Shown here piece by piece: positions 53,253 through 64,000 of a stretch of 64,000 nucleotides of DNA. This stretch comes from Penelope pileata. Its lineage: Eukaryota > Chordata > Aves > Galliformes > Cracidae. The notes below the pieces were generated by a model. The model worked only from the letters and a program-made list of their open reading frames with translations, was not told where the DNA came from and did not search any database. Each line of letters opens with the position of its first letter. Position 1 is the stretch's first letter. The DNA is taken from assembly GCA_013396635.1 (NCBI GenBank), contig WBMW01003255.1, positions 28,794 through 92,793 on the forward strand, written 5' to 3'. Made by a program: the position numbers and the translations under genes.

Positions 53253-54016
53253 AACAAGATACCCAGAGGCACAGGCTTGCATTAGGGCTTAATTTACAGC
53301 AAAATTAAAAACCAAATCCAGGCATTTTGAATGCCTGAGGGGCACAAAAGCAGCACCCAAAATCATTAACTTTTGCACCTTTTACAATATATCCCAAACC
53401 AGTCAGATTTGTTTTTCAAAATTTTGTAGTAAAATAAAAGTGCTCTTTGAGGAAAATCTATGCAATTAAACAGCAGATGCTTAACCCCTGAAAAATAGAG
53501 GCTTATAACAGAAGTGCTGATAGACCCTTAACCATAGCATCATTAGCAGCAGGTGCTGCTAGAGTTATTAGTTTTCTAAATAGTTTTAATGTAAACAGTA
53601 TTCTTAAGCTCTAAGTGTAGCATAATGGTTGGGATTTGCTCTTTAATTCCTTTTACTAGAAAGATACAGCTCATTTAAAATAGCTGATAGATACAGAAAG
53701 CATAAATATACAGTAAGTTTAGACACTGATTGTACTAAATGCAACAATACAAAGAAGCAAACAGGAACACAAATGGTAACACAATAAAACTGTATTACAT
53801 TTGTGCTTCAAATATTACAATACATTATATACAATAGTCCAAAATAAACATCTCATGCCAAATGACACAAAAAGAAACAAAAAAAAAAAACCCAAACAAA
53901 CAAACCAAAAACCCCAATAGCAAGCAAAAGAATCCAGCTGTATGTACAGTACCTTTTTAATTAACATTCAACTCTGAACTGGAGCAATTTTCACTACATA
54001 CAGATGCAGTCCGCCT

Positions 54017-54022
54017 TTTATT
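54017..54022 (-). terminator. Candidate proximal polyadenylation signal AATAAA of LMO3
   Basis: A minus-strand AATAAA hexamer lies about 130 bases past the LMO3 stop codon. It is the only canonical hexamer in the first 2 kb of the presumed 3' UTR. Whether it is used is unknown. The long AU-rich region further on suggests that longer transcripts also exist. Confidence 0.3.
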
Positions 54023-54150
54023 TCACGCAACCATTCTGTCTCCCTATATCTACGCTATTCAGTAGGTTCCTGTGTCATTTCTTATATACATGTTGAGCAA
54101 AAAAGATAAAAGAACGTAGTGCTTTGTATTCTTAATGATGCGGGATTAGA

Positions 54151-54256
54151 TCAGCGAACCTGGGGTGCATAGCCTTCTTTCATCAAACCCTCCTCATAGT
54201 CTGTCTGGCACAGAATCATGTTGTTCTTCAGGAAAAATTTGTCTCCAACACAAAAT
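54151..54256 (-). CDS. LMO3: LMO3 terminal coding exon (end of LIM2, C-terminus, stop)
   Basis: This is the last coding exon of LMO3. Read on the minus strand, it opens with one base that completes the arginine codon from the upstream exon, then encodes 34 residues starting FCVGDKFFLKNN and ending MKEGYAPQVR, followed by TGA at 54153-54151. It supplies the last zinc ligands of LIM2, C-x2-D in CQTD, 18 residues after the CQLC pair of the upstream exon, which matches LIM spacing. The acceptor is strong: a long T-rich tract, then atttcag ending at 54257. The tail EGLMKEGYAPQVR is the LMO3-type C-terminus. LMO1 differs here in my memory of the family. Domain role by family: LIM2 contributes to LDB1 and partner binding in the nucleus. 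No frameshift or internal stop is seen. Confidence 0.96.
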
Positions 54257-55638
54257 CTGAAATTACAAAAAAGGCAAAAAAAAAAAAGGTAGTTTCAGAA
54301 TGAATGATACAAGGAGATCTTACACATAAGGAACACACAAAGTGTCCATGATTTTGCTGTACCCACCACAGGCTCACACCTCTGCTGTCTGCTGCAGCAC
54401 AGACAGACAGGCAGACACACGTGTGTCTGTGAAAGCCCAGCAGAGGAATTGCCCTGGTAGCAGAATCAATTCTGTGCTTTCAAAAAGTGTGGTGCGTGTG
54501 AGTGCCTTTGCTTCCCCAGCCAAAGGATTCATTCGAAGCCCACTGAAGACTGTGGGAGTCTTGGATCAGGTCACCAGAACACAGATAAAACAGACTAAAT
54601 AGCCAAGGCTACTGAGTTGGGTGGGAAGTAAATGTACTGCTTTCACGCAAATCAGAAGGAAAACAAAGTGATCACATACAACAGAATGCCCATCTGAGAT
54701 GCATTATATTTATGTTGTACAGACACAGCAATAAGAATTTCTTGTTACATTCCAGTTGAATATTTTACTAGAATTGATTTAAACCAGTGTTTTTGAGAAC
54801 CGTCTCTCGTATAAAAACAGCTTTATACATATTGTGATGCAAACTAGAGACGCATACACAGGTATGCAGAGAAACCTTTTTATTCTTTTTCTCTCCTGTA
54901 GCAATTGATTATAAATTTTGTCACTCAGCTAACTACTTTCTCTCTTGTGGTAGCAGTATACATAGCTTTTTACACTATTATGTGCATCAGAATGATCCGA
55001 TTGCTACAAAATGCTATGAATTATTTCATTTGATTTTCTCTGATGGGTAGGAAAATCACATAACGCTAGCACTGCTGGCTGTCTGGCTTCAAACTTGGAG
55101 CAAAGTGGTATTTCCCAGCTAAGCAGCACGCTTGGGCGTAAGGAGGCTCTTCACTGACACCCCCTCAACCCTTCCCCCCCAGCAAAGCCAGTGTTCTTGA
55201 AGATGCTTAGGGAACAAGTGAATAGGGCCAATGTATAGAAAAATAGTTTCCCTAGAGACTGCCTTGGCAGGGTTACATTCCTTTGTTTATAGTGAACTCT
55301 CCAGCTATAAAATATATTGGGAGGCACTGCTCACATTACTCCAATTAAAATGAAAGAAAGTAACCTAAATGAACCCCTTAACGCTGATGTGAATAAATGA
55401 AACCAGTTTCTACCAGCTAATTATGGATCTCACTACATAAAGTATTGTTTAATGTGTAACAGATTATAATGTCCTTTTTTGTATAATTTTCAAATGGTGA
55501 CGTCTTGGCCACAATTAGGGTCAGATATAAATGCTTGTGTTGTTTACGGTAGATTTAACAACAGAGTAGCTATGGGAATAGCTGTATATGTATTTAATTG
55601 TAACAATTTAACCTCCACATAGTGGTGTCTGCTGTAGT

Positions 55639-55685
55639 TGACCCAGTAAAACTACGTAAATTACACAAGTTGACCTGCGTGACCT
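55639..55685 (-). promoter_or_regulatory. Candidate nuclear-receptor element (DR3 plus an extra half-site) in LMO3 intron
   Basis: TGACCT at 55671-55676 is followed by a three-base spacer GCG and a second TGACCT at 55680-55685. On the minus strand this is AGGTCA-CGC-AGGTCA, a perfect direct repeat with spacing 3. A related half-site TGACCC lies 26 bases to the left (55639-55644). DR3 elements are the classical type bound by VDR/RXR heterodimers. The motif is seen directly, but its use is inference, since half-sites occur by chance in any long intron. Confidence 0.3.
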
Positions 55686-58600
55686 CTGATAGTGGTCTCT
55701 CTTTATCAGATAGTCAATTCCTAATGATGTTCAAGCAGAAATCTTGGTGAATTGTCACAGATTAAATTGTGTATTGAAGGCAGTCCTTTAATGTTTTGTG
55801 AAGTTGGAGGTTTAAATGAGTAGCAGTTGGACTGATTTACATTTGTGAAGATTGGAATGCTAGACAAACAGTGAACCTATTTATTTTCCAACTGGGTAGC
55901 TTTGGAAATTTATCCTTATGCTAGCTAAATAGATAGAGGGAAAATAGTGTAATAAAAAAGTGGATTGAAAAGAATTAGCTCTGCTCTTAAAGGAAAATTG
56001 GTTTGTTTATTTGTGGACTTTTTTTTCTCTAGGATTACTGCCTGCTGCTGATGATGATTGAAAACAGAGATTATGGAATGATCCTGAAATCTTTAAGTTA
56101 TTTATGGTCAAGACAGTTTTATAGAATTTACAGGTTCCTTCTGTCCTTCCCACCCCAATCCTGGTATATCAGGCTGCCAATAACTGCAAAGTATTCTGAG
56201 CAGATGTGATGAAATTCAAGAATTCTTGAAGCAAACAAGTTCTTTGGGGTTTTCTCCAGTTTCCATCTTACGTGTCTTTGCCCATCAACAGCACTCCAGA
56301 GAAATTCTTTTGTGCATTTTGTTAGATTAAGTAAAGGAGTCTTAAAAAGTGCTAATACCTAGAAGTGTTTTTTCCCAAAAAAGTCACATTAGAATAAAAT
56401 TTTAAAAAATTCCTTCTTCATTTCTCTTAAATGAACATATCAATGAGTATGGACTGAAGCAGAGGAAATGCGGTATCGTGGCAAATCAGTGACCCCATTA
56501 CAGTTACCCCAACACGTACTGATGGGGCTTGAAGCTGAGATGCTCACCCAGCAGTGCCCTGCACATCAGGAGGCACAAGTACCTCTGCTTGCCCTGCAAC
56601 ATGCACCAACTCTGAACTGGGGATGTTATTCAGCCACATACTCCTTTGTGATCCAGCACAATATAGAGCTTATTGGGATAATTTGTTTAAAATAGTTTGC
56701 CAATGGAAAAATGCACTGCTACAGTGCAATTCACTTGCATGGAACTACTTTCACGGACAGCTTTTGTATGATATCGCTCGCATCAAAATCCTGGCTGAAG
56801 GATTTTGTTTCTCAGCCCTCAGAGAAGTGCTGCAGTTTGTATTAAACTACACCACCTACATGAGGGAGTCAGGATGCCTTTCCCAATAAAAAGTGTCAAT
56901 GCGTTTTGCTTTTGCTATGTTAATATGTCGAGCTAGAAATGCTCTACCTATGTCTACATGGCGTTTGACAGCTCTATGCATGAGTGACTTTAAACACACA
57001 GTTCCACAAATCATTTACCTTGTGAGTGTGCAGCTGTCTTGCAGAGAGGCTGCCTGTGGCCTGCCTAGACAGGCTGGGCTGTGTGATAACCTGCGGGGTG
57101 AAGGTCTGTCTGCATGGGAAGACGCTCACTGAGCTCATCTGGGGGTGGGTTTGAATGCTGGAGAAGGATCCTCTGTACCCAGGGGGGAAACCTGTTACTT
57201 GCCACAGTTGTGGTCCAAATTCTGCACATACTGTGCAAGCTCAGTGATGGAAACACATCGGCCAAGACCAGTGGTGGGGCTTGTGTGTGCCCCTGGGTAC
57301 TAAATGTGTGAATGATGTATTCATTAGGTGATGAAGAGGTAAGAACCAAGTGAAAAACATCTAAACATGTCACGCTATTACAATGAGACAAGGCAAGGAG
57401 ACAGGCAAAATGCGACAAATTCTGTCCATCCTGTTTCACGCTTTCAACCTTATCTGACTCTGAAAAGCAGATTTAGCCTCTTCTGAAGTCAAAGAGCTAA
57501 ATCTTGCAACTCTTTCAGATTGGTTTTGCACACACCAGGATTTAAACCTGGATCAGGTTTAAGATGGAAGGGTAAATTCAAGCCTAGCCTTCCACCTCTG
57601 GCAAATGTTTCTGTCATGGAATTGACACAGGATGTAAATCAGGACACAATTTGGGCACATATCTCAAATGGAGTCAAGGAGCATATTGAGATGCAACTGG
57701 GTTAGGAGTATATAATGAGGGAAGACTATTACTCTTCTAGAAGGCAGATGGTAGTCTTCAGCCTTCCCTAAAACCCTCACCCAATTTATTTAATAGGCAT
57801 GCAGGATGAATGGACAAAATATACAAGAGGCTGCATTAACATGCCAGATTGGACTTACCACCATAAATTGATAATACCACTTTTGACACGACTGTGACAT
57901 TAGCAGAATGACCATTATAATTAAGCTACTTTCTAGAACTCCTGTCATATTTTACAATGGCAAAAGGAAGGCCATTTATATTACAAAATGACCTCTGTTA
58001 TCACCTTGTTTGGAGGAGGAAGGTGTGCCTAGACTAATCACAAGTAGTATAAAACTTCAGTTTTGAGAAACAGCTATTTCATTGTTCAGAAAAGACATTT
58101 AAGGAGATCTCACTGCTGTCTGTCATCTTTTCTGATGTACAGGGTGCATGTCAAGGTATCGAAGACTTCTTAAGAAAGTGAAAGAAATATTGCTGTGAAC
58201 AAAGATGGCTGTGTGTGAAGTGCTTCTCGGTAATGTTGCATCTTTGTTGTAGACAGAAATAAAATCTGGAAGCATTTATTTGTTTTTCCTCTAGGATAAA
58301 GAAAGCACAGACTTACTCCACCCACACCCTTCCACTCTACTTTTTACACTCAGGGATGTAATTTGTCTTCTGTTTTTCCTCCCTTCCTTTTTCTTAAAAT
58401 CTAATTTGAGTTTCCAGTATAACTCAAATTAATGTTAATCTGTGCATACCACTAAGAGAATTAAACTACTCTTGTATACCACACAGTTCATCAGTCCATA
58501 CCCATGGTTTACTAATTTCAGGGTTCTGTCAAAAGGTCCATTTATTATCAAAGGCTGGAAACTGTAAGCTCTGGCTAGATCGGTATATTTTCACCAGTAG

Positions 58601-60830
58601 GATGCACTACATATACACAGAATATATAGTACAATGCATAGAACTGAATAGTTCAACTTACAGTGACTAACCTCAACTTGGTCTGCTTTTCATCTATTAT
58701 TTTTTAAAAAGCTAGTATGGAGAATGTATTATTTTTAATTCTAAATTCAGATACAATAAATGTTCTCAAGATTTGTAAAGTGAATACACACACAAAAATC
58801 TCACGTTGTTGTTTAAATGAGTACATTACTAGCACCATATTCATCCCTCACCTTGACAGAGAACAAAGGCAGCATTGTGTGGGCATTTTGCATTTGATAC
58901 CAGAAGTAAGAGCCTATAGCTACATGAGGATAGTGATTTGAATGAGCATGTAACCATTTTCAGCCCAGTACCCATTAAATAAAGGTTGTTTCAGATAGAA
59001 GGGGAGAGCAGTTGATTTAAATGCCCCTTGGTGATAGCAGATGGGGGTTTTAAACCATACCCCAAGTTGACTTCAGAGGCAGACAAAAATTATGGCAGCA
59101 GTATGAAACAAGCTGCTAAAGCAGCCGGCAGAGAGTGAAAAGAAGGACGTTGGAACTCTGGAAAGTGGGAAAGCCAAAGGCAGGCTGAGATCATTGCTGC
59201 AGTCAGAAGTGTCAAGCAAAGATACAGCTGAGCCCACTTGCAAGATTTTCCACTCCATTTTGCTAGTCACACACATGCAACCTGACAAAGTGTGAAAGGC
59301 AGTGTCTGTTTACAAGTTTATTTTTCCAGTGGTTCCCATGTTTTTTCCTTTTTTTTTTTCTGCAGAAATCAACTATATGGGGACTACTGCCAAAGTGAGG
59401 GGAAGTGCTTCTGAGGAGAAGTTTAATATGGTTACAGAGCAGAAAGGGGAGCATTCACACCATTAAGATGACTGCCACTAAGCCCTGCAGGTATTTAGGA
59501 GACAGAAGAAGTTCAAATCAGAAGTAAGCTGGACAGAGACAGGAAAGATAAAGGGGATGCTAAAACCTTTAGGCTGGGAGCATAGCTTAATATTCACAAA
59601 ATCCCTACAGCTTAAAACATCAGTAGCAAGAAAAAGATGGGGAATATGTCAAAAACTGTCTGGACAGAGCAATTAGATGCTAGAGCTAAATAGCTTTATG
59701 AAAGGGAAAACATGCCATAGTGTACCTATTGGACACCAGGGGATGGGGTTCAGTGGCTCAGGAGATCCCTTATAGCTCTTCCTGTGGCTGCAGTCCTGTC
59801 TGGCCTTCAGGTGGTCAACAAAGTGGGACAGGTACATTGTGGATTAGTTCAGATAGTGAGTTTATGGCCCAAACAAGAGACCTATGAAATTGAGGGGTCT
59901 AACTACCATCTGCACTGAGAATGGACTCAAAATAGTAAAGCAAACAGTGAAGCTCTGCCAAAAAGCAGAAAGATCACCAAATCTTTCTCAAAAATCACTG
60001 GTGATGGGCAGCTCCACTCTCATCAGGCCAGAATCAACTGTTTGAAGGGCAGGAACATGAGCATCATTCCATAGAAGCTTGAAGAGCCGGCCACCCCAAG
60101 GATCAGTGTCATGTGAGCTAATATAATTACTAGTAAGCTTGGAAAGCAGAGGGCACTAGAGGGAACAACCAGGGACAACATGACAGAAGACATTCACCAG
60201 CGGCAAACACAGAGTAATGAAAACTGAAGAAATAATTTAGTTTGCTTATGAACACTGCAAATATTCTGTTTGGAAAAAGATCTTAACGGTAGACAAGAAT
60301 TATAAATCTCAAAAACCTCAAATGTGGAACTCAACAGAGAGCACTATATTCTTTACAGTAGTACTTCAGATATGGTGAGCTTGTATCAGTATAAAGAATA
60401 TCCCAAAGGATTTAAAGTTAGAATGAAGATGGGGAATAAGGTCAAATGTACATCTGGCAATAGCTGGTAAGACTTGCTAGTTCTGTTGGTGATTTTTGGG
60501 TATTGCTGATGTGCTTGTAAATAAAAATATTTCTCTTCAAGAAATACCACACTACAGATAGTGGCTGGAATGAAAGTGAAGAGCAGATCTAAGCAGTCAA
60601 CTCAAGAAGATTATTTTGCATACAAGGAGCAGCATGGAATAAAGAATCAAAAGGAAACTGCTATCTTATAAACCTATCCTCACCTGGAATCTGCTGCTTG
60701 GTTTTGATTCCTGTGTCTTAACTAGAGGAAGAAAAAAGGCTGCTGAGAAGGACAAGAGAAATTATTAATGGCATGATGACTGACAAGATTATTCAATTTA
60801 AAAGAAAAGAAAGGTTTTCATAGCAGAAAC

Positions 60831-60846
60831 ATATATATATATATAT
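60831..60846. repeat. (AT)8 dinucleotide run in LMO3 intron
   Basis: Eight perfect AT units. Confidence 0.95.
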
Positions 60847-62899
60847 AAATTAGTGGTGATAGGCCAGTGTCTTGTACTTATAGTTTTTATTGTTGCTATG
60901 CAAGTAATGAAAAACAAAAGATTTAAAGCCATTTATTAATGAGAGTGTAGTCAGTGGAATGCTTTTCCATAGGAACCACAGAAGAGCTAAACTGGAGCAT
61001 CCATGAAATACGATTTATTACAAAAAAACAACAAAATTAATTCTTCAAAGTGCCACTAGCTCCAAACTGTGAGGAAAAAAGGTGCCCTCCAGGCAGTATG
61101 TTTTATTAGGCTCCTTGAGAGCTGCTGCAATGTAATCGGGATTAGGGCCACTTTTGAGAGTTTCTGAAATTCTTTGAAAGTTCTGGAACTGCTCCCTGTT
61201 TTGAGTAGATGAACTCGATTGTATTTCAGGTAAATCAATTCCTTTGTTCCCAGCCTAAGGCTTTCGTAAGGCTATTTTGTCATCCATTTGCCCAAACTGC
61301 ATGCAAAATAAAAATCAAATAAGAGGCTAGACTGAAGGCTCAAGAATGACATGGCTAACAATTATTTTCCCTGGCGCGCTCCACTTCAGAAGCACCTCAC
61401 AGCACTTCTCCAGTGGGAGTCAGTGGTGTTAGAGCACAGTATGACTCATATTAGCTGCAAAGTGAAATTGTACATTACTTCACACTTCCTTTGGTAAAGA
61501 AGAAATATTAAAAATAATCACAACAGCTTCACTTTTTTGGGGAAAGTAAAATAAAGTTAACTTCCTCAGATCCAAGAGTACTAACTATGATGAAAATCTT
61601 TTGTACTCAGAGTACCAAACATTGTCTGCTTTGCTTGACTGATGAAGATTAGCTGACTTCTTACATTAAAGAAGTTTGTCTTGTATAGGCTGAAGTGACA
61701 AGACAATAACTAAGTGCTAATTGTGCATAACCAACACTAAAGATATGCAGCCCCATTATGGCACGTAATAAATGAAGCGAACAACAGAAATATATTAGGC
61801 ACTTTAATAATGATACTAGAACAGTGGTTTGCAGAAACAGGGATGTGAAGGGTTTAAGAAATGAAATCTAGTCATGTGTGTGAGTCTTGAGTGGGTACTA
61901 CTGGGAGGCTCTGCCTGCCTTACTTGGAATACAGCCTTTTAGTTCTGTGGCAAGACAAAATTGATATAGGACTTTAAATAGCATTAGAACCTATAATTAC
62001 TTTGCATTATTATATAGTTTAAGCAGTGGTTATTACTTGCCTGGTATTTTAATTTCCCATGCAACATGATGAAAAAGGTCAATTTGGCTTTTTTTTTTAA
62101 GGAGCGTAATTGTAGTGTGCTACACTTATTAGCAGCTGTACATTTTATAGTTCTTTAGGGATGTTTGATTTTTAAATGACTATAGTGTTACAAAATAATA
62201 CACTGTAGGACAAGGTGAGTTAGCAAAGCTTATTTAGAGCTGTATCTAACTTTGTCATGTTGGACTATAATCTTCCTAATTTTTTTTACTTCCCTAGAAA
62301 TGTACATCTCATTTTTCTTACCACTTGAAAATGGAAAAAAAAATGAATGCCATAAAGCTCTAAATAGAATAATGTAATAATGGAAAAAAAATGCATAATG
62401 GGTACATTAAGGACTGGACATAATTGGTTTTATCATTTCCTAGACCTCATAGAAGTCAATGGGAAAGCTGCGAGCAACTATCTTGGAGTCAGAAACAACG
62501 CTTCTGGTGAAATCACTGACAGGATTTGGCCATCATTCTGACTGTTGTTACTGAAAGTTGGGCAGTATCTGCCTCCGAAAAACTCAGTTTTTATGATTTT
62601 ACCATTTTAGACCTTTGTTCTGCAACTGTACTGTACACATGACTCATCAGAACAAAACATCAGGTTTGGATACTTGGGATTTCTAGAAGCTATAGTTAAG
62701 AGAAGGAAGTAAAAATAGGGCATAAGAAGCCCAATGCTGCTACAGAGAAAATTGTGGGCACAACATCTTGTAAATTGAAATTACTACAGTTCTGTCAACA
62801 GGAAAAGACGTAATGTAATTTAAAAGAAGTACATGTGACAAAAATGAAGAATTCAAATGAAATTAATGTAATAGTGACAAATGATAAAGCTCTCTCTTC

Positions 62900-63110
62900 T
62901 ACGGCAAAGAATCTCAAAGTCCTTTATAAATATTAATTAATTAAACTTGACAGACAGTCTTTTGAAGCAGAGGAAGCAACATTATTCTTGTTTATTGGTG
63001 TGGGATTTGAGGCACAAAAAGTTTTCTGGCCAAGGTCGTAAAAGATGTTCTGCATCAGTCTCAGGGAAAATATCCTGGTCAGCCTTGGGCTTCCACTACT
63101 GGTAGACTCT
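62900..63110 (-). repeat. MIR-like SINE next to the LMO3 LIM2 exon donor
   Basis: The plus strand shows reversed SINE blocks: aatctcaaagtcctttataa, attaattaattaaacttgac, ttattcttgtttattggtgt, gggatttgaggcacaaaaag, tggccaaggtcgtaaaagat. This follows the pattern 'aaagcactttacaaacattaattaa ... tattattatccccattttacagatgaggaaactgaggcaca ... cccaaggtcac'. It ends about 70 bases from the exon's splice donor. Confidence 0.55.
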
Positions 63111-63180
63111 CTTCACTTTAATGTACAGCAGAACCAAATAAACGCTTAGCTTATGGAATAGACCCAATAATTTGTCTTAC

Positions 63181-63306
63181 CTCTGATTACAAAGTTGACA
63201 TGCAAAACAGTCCAGGTGATAAACATTGTCCTTAGCTCTCATCACCATCTCAAAAGCAGGTATGAGCTTACTGCAGGCAGCGCAGTTTCCTGTAACGCCA
63301 AATAAC
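63181..63306 (-). CDS. LMO3: LMO3 internal coding exon (most of LIM domain 2)
   Basis: This is an internal exon of LMO3, a small nuclear LIM-only protein that binds no DNA itself but bridges transcription factors such as bHLH proteins and LDB1. The minus-strand translation begins LFGVTGNCAACSKLIP and ends DCFACQLCNQ, with split arginine codons at both ends. Visible zinc ligands are C-x2-C (CAAC), then H-x2-C-x2-C-x2-C (HLDCFACQLC), with 18 residues between the second cysteine and the histidine, as in a LIM domain. The acceptor is a pyrimidine-rich tract ending cttcag just right of 63306, and the donor is gtaag at 63180-63176. By family knowledge (about 145 residues), this covers roughly residues 69-111. 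The valine in FGVTG and the lysine in MRAKDN favour LMO3 over LMO1, which from memory has FGTTG and MRARDN. Both boundaries are phase 2 and the exon is 126 bases, so skipping it would keep frame. The first LIM exons are outside the window. Confidence 0.96.
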
Positions 63307-64000
63307 CTGAAGATATAGAAATACAAATATTCCTGAAGATGCTTAACTGAAAAGAAAATCAGACTTTCATTTTTTAATCTTTTCTTTTCCCCCAATAGTT
63401 GCCTGGCCTTCGATTGACTTCCCAGCACAGCTCCCTTTGGAAAGACTGGCGGTGGTGGTCTAAGTCTGCCCAATTTCCAATACAAAGGCACAGACTCTTT
63501 TGCTGGAGACAGCTTTATGGTGACGGCCTAATATTGCACCTATTGTGACGTTATTCTTCTGCAGGTTATGCTGACCTTTCTGGGTAAAAGGAACATCTTG
63601 TTAAACTCAACAAAGAAATAGTAAACACATTAGGGATGTTACATAACTGGGCAGACAGAGGTCAAGCTGTTTGCATATGTGGGAAGAGTCCTCGGCTTGG
63701 ATCGTGCCGCTCAGACAAGAGCCACATAACCTTGGCTTTTGGTGCTATTTATTATTAAAACACACTTTAGCTAGAAAAGAAATAACACTTGAAAAAGCCA
63801 ATATTCTTCGCATTTTTGACATCTAGTGCTAAAAGCTTTACCACTATTATTAAAAGAACATTTTATGAACAAGTCATTTAAATCGTCAGAAAGCATTAGC
63901 GGTTCATGCACCTTACAACCCTATACCATAGTTATTGCTATGATTATGTTATTCAGGTAGCACATTAAAGTAAATGAGGCTGTAAACTATATATAGTCAC
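63307..64000 (-). other. LMO3: Partial LMO3 intron upstream of the LIM2 exon
   Basis: This is non-coding sequence on the 5' side (minus strand) of the LIM2 exon, cut by the window edge. Its 3' end is the acceptor tatatcttcag. The next LMO3 exon upstream would carry the end of LIM1 (the DYLR segment in the family) and is not present here. The minus-strand open frame can be read through from the exon into about 185 bases of this intron, but that is chance: the acceptor lies at the exact family exon boundary. Confidence 0.8.

Larger units (their letters stand above)
53100..54150 (-). other. LMO3: Probable LMO3 3' untranslated region (far end not determined)
   Basis: The sequence immediately after the LMO3 stop codon must begin the 3' UTR because no further splice or coding signal is needed. 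It is strongly AU-rich on the minus strand, with several ATTAAA-like words and an AT run at 53229-53252. The left limit given here is only a working figure: I could not identify an unambiguous cleavage site. Canonical AATAAA (seen as TTTATT on the plus strand) occurs at 54017-54022 and not again until 51715-51720, so the UTR may be very short, use a variant signal, or extend to about 2.4 kb. Confidence 0.4.
54257..63180 (-). other. LMO3: Last intron of LMO3 (8,924 bases)
   Basis: The sequence between the two LMO3 exons begins with gtaag on the minus strand and ends with a T-rich tract plus cag. It separates codon bases 2 and 3 of an arginine (phase 2). No further coding exon was recognised on either strand. 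Contents visible by eye are a MIR-like SINE next to the donor end (62900-63110), a short AT dinucleotide run (60831-60846), and a stretch at 55420-55720 containing a direct repeat of TGACCT. The part at 59100-60700 is less AT-rich than its surroundings and could be an old, unrecognised transposon. Confidence 0.85.

Noticed and set aside
63177..63491. 104-codon minus-strand frame through the LIM2 exon
   Set aside because: Only the part 63181-63306 is exon. The left extension by a few bases is donor sequence and the right extension is intron before a clear acceptor.

Overview
The window looks like AT-rich, gene-poor chromosomal DNA of a bird, most likely a galliform such as chicken. The reasons are several CR1 LINE copies with the usual avian 3' end (an octamer-like ATTCTATGA/ATTCTGTGA repeat), one deleted Galluhop-type mariner element, and a few worn MIR-like SINEs shared across amniotes. 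There are no operons, tight gene packing, tRNA or rRNA genes, or CRISPR arrays.

Only one protein-coding gene can be supported: LMO3, a LIM-only transcriptional co-regulator, on the minus strand at the right edge. Two coding exons are visible. The exon at 63181-63306 carries most of the second LIM domain. The terminal exon at 54151-54256 carries the last zinc ligands, the C-terminus and the stop. They are joined by an 8.9 kb intron. The first LIM domain, the start codon and the promoter lie beyond position 64000. The 3' UTR runs leftwards from 54150, and its end cannot be fixed by eye.

The remaining ~52 kb on the left lies downstream of LMO3 and shows no convincing gene. Its contents by region are as follows. 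A short reversed CR1 tail lies near the left end (327-505). A CR1 tail and a long 3'-proximal CR1 copy with reverse-transcriptase coding remnants occupy 13.3-15.4 kb. A CR1 tail scrap is at 17.3 kb. An old CR1/L3-like reverse-transcriptase fragment on the minus strand is near 20.9 kb. Ancient amniote repeats are at 26.2, 30.1, 33.8-34.3, 45.4-45.8 and 51.6 kb. A second long decayed CR1 is at 34.6-35.9 kb, and the mariner deletion derivative is at 39.9-40.4 kb. Between them is unannotatable AT-rich sequence with small microsatellites. Some stretches have the look of conserved non-coding DNA (homeodomain-like, E-box and nuclear-receptor-like words), but only cross-species alignment can show that.

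I did not find a novel multi-gene system. The most checkable observations are a perfect direct repeat of a nuclear-receptor half-site in the last LMO3 intron, a frame-preserving LIM2 exon, a mariner copy in which the DNA-binding N-terminus is joined out of frame to the extreme C-terminus, and two CR1 copies of different subfamilies with different decay of the catalytic motif.
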